Assembly (NCBI GenBank): GCA_019419895.1
Contig: JAHZIE010000072.1
Coordinates: 1 to 11,277, forward strand
From: Clostridiales bacterium
GTDB lineage: Bacteria > Bacillota > Clostridia > Oscillospirales > Acutalibacteraceae
DNA length: 11,277 nt
Direction: 5' to 3'
Every line of letters starts with the position of its first letter. The stretch's first letter is position 1. The notes beneath the pieces were generated by a model that was not told the origin of the DNA, did not search any database, and was given only the letters and a program-made list of their open reading frames with translations. A program made the position numbers and the translations under genes. Below are positions 7,310 to 11,277 of the stretch, in pieces.

Positions 7310-7322
7310 TAGCTGTCCACAG
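7298..7322. repeat. Inverted repeat CTGTGG-N13-CCACAG over the pyr promoter -35 box
   Basis: CTGTGG at 7298-7303 and CCACAG at 7317-7322 are perfect 6-bp inverted half-sites, 19 bp apart start to start, enclosing the -35 hexamer. On the minus strand the -35 TGGACA is also preceded, 10 bp upstream, by a second TGGACA. The arrangement fits a dimeric repressor or activator site. The bases are seen directly; the regulatory role is inference and no known regulator consensus is claimed. Confidence 0.4.
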
Positions 7323-7549
7323 CATTGGTTCATCTGCAAAAAGGGTTGTGTGATGCCAGCCAATGGGCAGGGCTCCGGTCGCCGGCGTATGGGGGACATA
7401 AAAAAAGAAAAAAGAATTTACAATTTATCCGTAGATTTTTTTTGCGGTAAAGACAACAATATATATATGAAAAAGATAACGCTTGGGGAGTTTTGCTTGC
7501 CGGATCGGCATTGAGCTGAGGCTTAACCGAAAAGCGTTCCGGCTGGTCC

Positions 7550-7567
7550 GGGATTTACGATATCATA
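7550..7567. repeat. Imperfect direct repeat GGrATTTAyGATATCATA, copy 1
   Basis: This 18-bp motif matches 7663-7680 at 16 of 18 positions; the two copies start 113 bp apart, both upstream of the GDPD gene. The core contains the palindrome GATATC. Copy 1 also supplies the left arm of a hairpin (7550-7557). Possible roles are a duplicated operator or the ends of a small mobile or transposed segment. Neither is shown by the sequence. Confidence 0.5.
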
Positions 7568-7580
7568 GTCTCTAAATCCC
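7550..7580 (+). other. Hairpin GGGATTTA/TAAATCCC with a possible alternative pairing
   Basis: GGGATTTA (7550-7557) pairs perfectly with TAAATCCC (7573-7580) across a 15-nt loop. The loop's GTCTC (7568-7572) can instead pair with GAGAC (7590-7594), giving two topologically competing structures ahead of an A-rich run. There is no T tract, so it is not a simple terminator. It could be part of a leader RNA for the downstream gene, if transcription begins upstream of it. I recognise no known riboswitch class here. Confidence 0.35.
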
Positions 7581-7662
7581 CAGGCTTTTGAGACATAAAA
7601 AATCGCTGTCGGCACGCCGCGCGTTTCGCCCAAAGGGACGCCGCCATTCTTCAGACGGGTGA

Positions 7663-7680
7663 GGAATTTATGATATCATA
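7663..7680. repeat. Imperfect direct repeat GGrATTTAyGATATCATA, copy 2
   Basis: Second copy of the motif at 7550-7567, differing at two positions. Here the core extends to a perfect 12-bp palindrome, TATGATATCATA (7669-7680). It ends 32 bp before the GDPD start codon. TATCAT inside it resembles a -10 hexamer, so the repeat may overlap that gene's promoter, but no good -35 box lies at the right distance. Confidence 0.5.
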
Positions 7681-7712
7681 TTGAATTTTATTGATGGAAG
7701 GGGAGCGGGCAT

Positions 7713-8453
7713 ATGCTGATCATCGGTCACCGCGGCGCGAGCGGCTATGAACCGGAAAACACCCTCCCGGCCTTCCGTTTGGCGGGTTCCCTTGGAGCGG
7801 ACGGGGTGGAGCTGGATGTTCGATGGACAGGGGATCGGAAGGCGGTCGTTCTCCATGGGGATGAGGTGGAAAAGGTTTCTGATGGAAGGGGAAGGGCTTC
7901 CCAGATGACGCTGGGGGAACTCAAAAGGCTGAATTTTGCTTTCAAAGATCCTTCTTTCCAAGGAAGAGAACCTCTGCCGGAGCTTTGGGAGGCGCTGGAT
8001 GCCTGCCGGGATATGGAACTGATTGATATTGAAATAAAAACGGACGTTCCCGAAGGAGATGATCTGCCCGCGTATGTGGCGGAGCTTGTCCGCAGGATGG
8101 GGATCTCCCGCAGGGTGGTGGTCTCCTGCTTTTCCCTTCCGGCGGTGCTTTTGGCGAAAAAGGAGAATCCGGAACTCAGGATCGGATTTTTATGGAAGCA
8201 TCCCGGTTCATTCAGAAAAACCGCGGAGACCTGCTTTTTCTGCGGAGTAGACCTCCTATGTCCGTCCGCCCAGCTGGTGACGGAAAGAATGGTTGCTTTT
8301 TCCACGGGCCTGGGCCTTGCGGTGTATCCCTGGACGGTGGATTGTCCCAAGAGGGCGCTCCGCCTGGCCGAGATGGGCTGTCAGGGAATCATAACCAACT
8401 ATCCCGATATTATCCGGGACAGCGTCCCGGCTGTACTTGATAGAAATCGTTAA
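7713..8453 (+). CDS. Glycerophosphodiester phosphodiesterase family protein
   Basis: The family hydrolyses glycerophosphodiesters to glycerol-3-phosphate and an alcohol. At 246 residues without a signal peptide, this is the short cytoplasmic bacterial type. GHRGASGYEPENT gives H6, R7 and the PENT turn; GVELDV gives E33 and D35; IDIEIKT gives E107 and K109; a C-terminal VYPWTVDCP segment completes the TIM-barrel pattern. H48, the second catalytic His, is present, but it is followed by Gly (LHGDEVEK) where nearly all members have HD. The following D50 may be a shift or a real change. The ATG is preceded by AAGGGGAG. The gene is divergent from the pyr operon and is followed 12 bp later by a membrane-protein gene, which suggests cotranscription. 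Confidence 0.9.
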   Translation: MLIIGHRGASGYEPENTLPAFRLAGSLGADGVELDVRWTGDRKAVVLHGDEVEKVSDGRGRASQMTLGELKRLNFAFKDPSFQGREPLPELWEALDACRDMELIDIEIKTDVPEGDDLPAYVAELVRRMGISRRVVVSCFSLPAVLLAKKENPELRIGFLWKHPGSFRKTAETCFFCGVDLLCPSAQLVTERMVAFSTGLGLAVYPWTVDCPKRALRLAEMGCQGIITNYPDIIRDSVPAVLDRNR

Positions 8454-8465
8454 AGAGGGAATCTT

Positions 8466-9041
8466 ATGCGAATCCAAAAGATCATATTTATTTTCTGGGG
8501 TGTCTTGTTCCTGGTGGCTGATATCTTTGTGGGAGGATTTGATCTGTTTTCCGATATTATCGGGTTTGTCCTGCTGTATTTTGGCTTCCGGGGAATGATT
8601 CCCTATGATTTTGAGCTTCAAACCAGGAACTACAGGGCTGCGGAATATGTCAGCGTCGGAATTGTCATTTCCAGCATCCACCAGGTTTTCCGTCTCATCA
8701 TAAGCAGTGCTGATTCTTTGAAAGATGACAAGGTTTTAGTCATCGGTGTAGATACGATATTTGTTGTTCTGTCCATGCTGTGCTTTTTGCTGCCGATCCG
8801 CATCCTGGAAAGAAATTTGTCTGTCATGCTGGTGGAAGCCGGAAGGGAAGGAATGATAAAATACTGCCAGACCATGACGGGGCTGTTCCTTCTGGCCGGG
8901 GGCCTGGGCGGAATTGCGGGAAAGCTCTCCTTTTTGGGACGGTTCGGCGCTGCCGCGCGGGTGATCATGGGTGTTTCCGCTGTATGTTACCTTTTGATGC
9001 TGAGAAAGGTGAAGATGGAACTGGAAGAGGTTTATTTGTAA
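8466..9041 (+). CDS. Six-helix integral membrane protein of unknown function
   Basis: I do not recognise a named function. The 191-residue product is hydrophobic, with probable membrane spans at about 5-24, 29-46, 62-80, 92-112, 136-153 and 159-176, and it ends with a charged tail RKVKMELEEVYL. The N-terminal pattern of a first helix, then GGFDLFSDIIGFVLLYFGF, resembles uncharacterised Firmicutes membrane proteins carrying a D-x-I-G-(Y/F)-x-L-x-x-x-G motif after helix 1 (recalled, not searched). No catalytic motif or signal peptide is evident. The ATG has AGAGGGA about 5 nt upstream and lies 12 bp after the phosphodiesterase stop, so the two are probably one transcript and may act on the same lipid or envelope process (inference). 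Confidence 0.75.
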   Translation: MRIQKIIFIFWGVLFLVADIFVGGFDLFSDIIGFVLLYFGFRGMIPYDFELQTRNYRAAEYVSVGIVISSIHQVFRLIISSADSLKDDKVLVIGVDTIFVVLSMLCFLLPIRILERNLSVMLVEAGREGMIKYCQTMTGLFLLAGGLGGIAGKLSFLGRFGAAARVIMGVSAVCYLLMLRKVKMELEEVYL

Positions 9042-9221
9042 GGCGGCTATATATTACAGGTATGGAAAGAATTTAATGGTTCTGCTGTACGCGGATAAAA
9101 CCGCCTCTAATCTGTCGCGGGGGCGGACGGATTGGGCTGGATTATTCAGGAAGAGGAAGATTTTTCTTGATGTGTTCTGGGATATATTCTGATTACCTGT
9201 GATTTTGTGAGGCGAAGCTGT

Positions 9222-9662
9222 ATGGATTTTCAAATCAGGGAATGTGAGATGACAGATGTAAAAGCAATATGTGAGTTGAATGCCAGAGAAATGGGGTACG
9301 CTTATCCGGAAGATAAAACAGATGATAAGTTGAGAAAAATTTTAAAAAGCGATAAGGATAAAATTTTTGTTGCTTTAGTTGATAATACTGTGATTGGATA
9401 TGTTCATGCGAATGACTATGATGTGATTTATGCCCCGCCGATGAAAAATATCATGGGGATTGCAGTTTCAAATCGCTTCAGGAAAGAGGGCGTAGGCAGG
9501 GCGTTGTTGGCCGCCGTCGAGGCTTGGGCGCGGGAAACGGGCGCGTGCGGCATCCGCTTGGTATCCGGGGCGGAGAGAACCGGCGCCCATGAGTTTTATC
9601 GTCACTGCGGCTATAGCGGAGAGAAACGGCAAGTCAATTTCAAAAAATATTTCAAATCATAG
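9222..9662 (+). CDS. GNAT family N-acetyltransferase (composition mosaic)
   Basis: A 146-residue acetyl-CoA-dependent transferase. Motif A is visible as IMGIAVSNRFRKEGVGRALL, with the R-x-x-G-x-G pyrophosphate loop at R87-G92, followed by the motif B-like AHEFYRHCGY near the C-terminus. Substrate is not predictable. I chose the ATG at 9222 because GAGG lies 9 nt upstream and the family-like sequence starts with MDFQIRECEMTDV; a GTG five codons earlier at 9207 has no site of its own. Base composition changes sharply inside the gene: about 35% GC over 9241-9480 by hand count, then about 68% over 9481-9600, then AT-rich again at the end. The break falls at residue 87, the start of the acetyl-CoA loop. 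The reading frame is intact throughout. It lies about 180 bp after the membrane-protein gene and is probably a separate unit. Confidence 0.88.
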   Translation: MDFQIRECEMTDVKAICELNAREMGYAYPEDKTDDKLRKILKSDKDKIFVALVDNTVIGYVHANDYDVIYAPPMKNIMGIAVSNRFRKEGVGRALLAAVEAWARETGACGIRLVSGAERTGAHEFYRHCGYSGEKRQVNFKKYFKS

Positions 9663-9853
9663 GGCGGCATAGGACAAGGGGCAAGATGCCTTCATACAGC
9701 GGAAAATGGCCGTCAGGGAGATTATAAAAAAGTATGTGGCTTTCACGGGGAATTCGGGCGCTGTTCAGGCGCCAAATGAAACATCTTAAATTCCTCTAAT
9801 CCTTTGGCGTGGGAAATATCATTATTTGCAAGTTTTTTGAGTTTTTTATGCTT

Positions 9854-9883
9854 TTAGCACCGCATAGTAAAATTGTATATAAA
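9854..9883 (+). promoter_or_regulatory. Candidate promoter of the AAC(6')-like gene
   Basis: TTAGCA (9854-9859, four of six consensus bases) is followed after 18 bp by TATAAA (9878-9883, five of six). Transcription would begin near 9890, about 40 nt before the ATG at 9930, leaving room for the ribosome binding site AGGGGAAG. The preceding 9663-9850 contains no gene I can support, only a 5-bp GGCGC/GCGCC hairpin at about 9759-9775 that lacks a T tract. Confidence 0.45.
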
Positions 9884-9929
9884 ACCGGAAGCGGTATAAG
9901 GCTTTCTGTGACGTGAGAGGGGAAGAACA

Positions 9930-10364
9930 ATGATCCACAGGATAGATCAGGGAGAGGCCGGGACAGCCGCGGAATTGGCGGCAATGCTGTGGCCCGGGCA
10001 CAGCCGGGATGAATTGGAGCGGGAATTGGCGGACTGCCTTTCTTCCGGACGGGCCGCCGTATTCCTTCTGTATGAGGAGGGAGAACCGGCGGGCTTTGCC
10101 CAGTGTCAGCTGCGCTTTGATTATGTAGAAGGTGCCTCCCATAGTCCCGTTGGATATCTGGAAGGCATCTTCGTCAAAGAAAAATATAGGAAAAAGGGCA
10201 GGGGACGGCTTTTGCTTTCCGCCTGTCAGTCCTGGGCGGAAGAGATGGGGGCGCGGGAATTCGCCAGCGACTGTGAACTGGAAAATGAGGAAAGTCTTGC
10301 CTTTCATTTGAAAAGCGGATTTGAGATAGCAAACCGGATTATCTGTTTTATCAAAAAGAAATGA
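9930..10364 (+). CDS. AAC(6')-I-like aminoglycoside 6'-N-acetyltransferase (GNAT)
   Basis: A 144-residue GNAT enzyme. It shares, in order and at matching spacing, the features I recall for the roughly 145-residue chromosomal AAC(6')-I enzymes such as AAC(6')-Iy of Salmonella: LWPGH (20-24), GFA---LR-DYVEG (55-68), SPVGYLEGIFV (72-82), YRKKGRGRLLL with the acetyl-CoA loop (86-96), REFASD (109-114), EN (118-119) and the terminal F-I-KK. Members acetylate the 6'-amino group of aminoglycosides with acetyl-CoA, though several chromosomal ones are poorly expressed and may have other natural substrates. The ATG is preceded by GAGAGGGGAAG. It stands alone on the plus strand and its stop directly abuts the stop of convergent sleB. 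Confidence is high for GNAT and moderate for the AAC(6') assignment; resistance is not implied by sequence alone. Confidence 0.82.
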   Translation: MIHRIDQGEAGTAAELAAMLWPGHSRDELERELADCLSSGRAAVFLLYEEGEPAGFAQCQLRFDYVEGASHSPVGYLEGIFVKEKYRKKGRGRLLLSACQSWAEEMGAREFASDCELENEESLAFHLKSGFEIANRIICFIKKK

Positions 10365-11054
10365 TTATTTGGAAGAACAAAACCTGTGGTTGCCGATAAC
10401 GGTTAGGACAGGAAGGGAATGCATAAATTCATTGCTCGTTTTTGCGGGATTATAATAAAAGATTGCCCCTCCTGTGGGATCAACCCCGTTCATGGCGTCC
10501 TGCGCGGCGCGGCGGCTGGATTCGGCTATGGGCTCGTTGATCTGCCCGTCCGTCATACAGGTAAAAGCGCCCGGCTGGTAAACCACGCCGGAGATGGTGT
10601 TGGGAAACGAGGGATGCTCCACCCGGTTGAGAATAACCGCTCCGACGGCCACCTGCCCGAGATAGGGCTCCCCTCTCGCTTCAGCGGAAATCACCCTGGC
10701 CAGAAGCTCAACGGAGTTTGAGCTTTGTCCGTCGCTGCCTCCAGAGGAGATTCCCAATGCCGATAATGTCAGTTTTCCCGCGATGCCATCGGCCGTCAGC
10801 CCGCGGCTTTGCTGAAAGGAACGAACGGCCTTCTGGGTCTGAAGACCGAAAATTCCGTCAATGTTTCCAGTATAGAAACCAAGCTGCTTGAGTTTCGTCT
10901 GGATCTGTGTCACTTCGCTGCCCCGGGAACCCATTTTGGAGAGAACCTGCGACGACTGGTTTTGATTCGCGGAAATCGCTGCAAGGATGAGAACATTAAC
11001 CAAAAGCAGGAGAAGAGCCTGCCCAATTTTTTTTCGAGTAACCGTCTGCGACAT
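10365..11054 (-). CDS. sleB: Spore cortex-lytic enzyme SleB
   Basis: SleB is a lytic transglycosylase that degrades spore cortex peptidoglycan containing muramic-delta-lactam during germination. The 229-residue precursor has a basic N-terminus, then a hydrophobic export signal at about 10-29. A peptidoglycan-binding domain follows at about 42-100 (GSRGSEVTQIQTKLKQLGF, then DGIFGLQTQKAVRSFQ). After a Ser/Gly-rich linker (101-114) comes the SleB hydrolase domain: ISAEARGEP with catalytic E125, GQVAVGAVILNRV, PGAFTCMTDGQI, DPTGGAIFYYNP and the closing IGNHRFC. It is shorter than the roughly 305-residue Bacillus subtilis protein, with a shorter linker region. The ATG has AAAAGGTGA about 7 nt upstream. 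No ypeB partner is adjacent. Forespore expression (sigma-G) is expected from the family, but I could not identify such a promoter with confidence. Confidence 0.95.
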   Translation of the reverse strand: MSQTVTRKKIGQALLLLLVNVLILAAISANQNQSSQVLSKMGSRGSEVTQIQTKLKQLGFYTGNIDGIFGLQTQKAVRSFQQSRGLTADGIAGKLTLSALGISSGGSDGQSSNSVELLARVISAEARGEPYLGQVAVGAVILNRVEHPSFPNTISGVVYQPGAFTCMTDGQINEPIAESSRRAAQDAMNGVDPTGGAIFYYNPAKTSNEFMHSLPVLTVIGNHRFCSSK

Positions 11055-11159
11055 ATTTTTTCACCTTTTCGTAATCAAAATCTGTGGGAGAAATCTTATT
11101 TATTCTTAGGATTCCATCTTTTTCAGGGAATAACCGGATGAGCTCTATGGAAACTGTTC

Positions 11160-11201
11160 CCATATCTTGTGTCGTAGCATAGAAAGGAATAAAAGATATG
11201 G
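11160..11201. repeat. Inverted repeat CCATATCTT/AAGATATGG upstream of sleB
   Basis: CCATATCTT (11160-11168) and AAGATATGG (11193-11201) are perfect 9-bp inverted half-sites separated by 24 bp. They lie between sleB (leftward) and the plus-strand promoter at 11240-11268. There is no adjacent T tract, so a terminator is unlikely; an operator or chance are the remaining readings. Confidence 0.35.
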
Positions 11202-11239
11202 AAAGTGAAAAATAAATTTAAAAAAGGTTAAGAAAGTAG

Positions 11240-11268
11240 TTGACAGGGAGGGAGAAAGGTGGTATTAT
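11240..11268 (+). promoter_or_regulatory. Near-consensus sigma-A promoter for a gene beyond the right edge
   Basis: A perfect TTGACA (11240-11245) is followed after exactly 17 bp by TATTAT (11263-11268, five of six consensus bases). Transcription would start near 11275, so the gene it serves lies outside the window and cannot be named. It is divergent from sleB, with about 185 bp between the -35 box and the sleB start codon. Confidence 0.8.
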
Positions 11269-11277
11269 AACTAGGCC

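Larger units (their letters stand above)
7166..7712. other. Divergent intergenic region between pyrC and the GDPD gene
   Basis: No convincing protein gene lies in these 547 bp. The left part is the pyrC leader and promoter (7166-7309) with the inverted repeat at 7298-7322. A second weak inverted repeat, CATTGG/CCAATG, lies just upstream of it at about 7323-7365. The middle (7399-7480) is very AT-rich with A and T runs. The right part (7550-7712) has a hairpin at 7550-7580, a duplicated 18-bp motif (7550-7567 and 7663-7680) and a GC-rich stretch between them. A 15-codon frame at 7468-7515 lacks a ribosome binding site and is not called. I could not identify a clear plus-strand promoter for the phosphodiesterase gene. 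Confidence 0.5.

Noticed and set aside
7468..7515. A 15-codon frame starting MKKITLGEF, a possible leader peptide in the divergent spacer.
   Set aside because: It has no ribosome binding site, follows an ATATATATATG run, and contains no codon pattern suggesting attenuation.
7605..7662. Cyclic di-GMP riboswitch suggested by the GGGACG segment.
   Set aside because: The other conserved core blocks of the class I aptamer are missing and the spacing is wrong.
7745..8350. A 201-codon open frame on the minus strand.
   Set aside because: Ser/Thr/Pro-rich antisense shadow of the phosphodiesterase gene.
9041..9106. AGGCGG/CCGCCT inverted repeat after the membrane-protein gene, as a terminator.
   Set aside because: The loop is over 50 nt, the inner stem is only four pairs and there is no T tract.
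9846..10307. A 153-codon open frame on the minus strand.
   Set aside because: Antisense to the AAC(6')-like gene, whose own motifs are unambiguous.
1..11277. A defence island, CRISPR array, prophage or transposon.
   Set aside because: No regularly spaced repeats, transposase, integrase, phage structural, nuclease-helicase or reverse transcriptase genes are present. The gene content is biosynthetic, sporulation-related or acetyltransferase.

Overview
The window looks like chromosomal DNA from an anaerobic, spore-forming, Gram-positive bacterium of the class Clostridia, probably one of the moderately GC-rich Oscillospiraceae/Ruminococcaceae-like lineages (the lineage is inference). The evidence is a SleB-type spore cortex-lytic enzyme, the first codons of a rubrerythrin-like protein (an oxidative-stress protein typical of anaerobes), an NAD-linked class 1B dihydroorotate dehydrogenase with its PyrK electron-transfer subunit, strong AGGAGG-like ribosome binding sites and several TTG starts.

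Layout. Bases 1-51 hold the start of a minus-strand rubrerythrin-like gene that runs off the left edge. A strong minus-strand intrinsic terminator at 256-299 ends the next unit. From 7165 down to 397 all seven genes lie on the minus strand, with gaps of 48 bp or less or with overlaps. In transcription order they are pyrC, pyrF, a GT-C-type membrane glycosyltransferase, pyrK, pyrD, a histidine phosphatase and ruvX. They read as one operon driven from a good sigma-A-type promoter at 7281-7309. PyrC, PyrDK and PyrF cover three steps of de novo UMP synthesis: dihydroorotase, dihydroorotate dehydrogenase and OMP decarboxylase. The carbamoyl-phosphate synthase, PyrB, PyrE and PyrR genes are not in the window.

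A 547-bp divergent spacer (7166-7712) carries the pyr promoter, an inverted repeat around its -35 box, a hairpin, and an imperfect 18-bp repeat present twice. To its right, on the plus strand, are a glycerophosphodiester phosphodiesterase gene and, 12 bp later, a six-helix membrane protein of unknown function. Two separate GNAT acetyltransferase genes follow. The first is a composition mosaic, with an AT-rich front and a GC-rich patch beginning at its acetyl-CoA motif. The second closely resembles AAC(6')-I aminoglycoside acetyltransferases. It converges on sleB with no base between the two stop codons. The right edge holds a near-consensus plus-strand promoter for a gene outside the window.

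I found no CRISPR array, tRNA, rRNA, insertion sequence, toxin-antitoxin pair or recognisable defence system. Most of the window is housekeeping. The points worth a second look are the glycosyltransferase inside the pyrimidine operon, the repeats in the divergent spacer, the mosaic GNAT gene and the AAC(6')-like gene.
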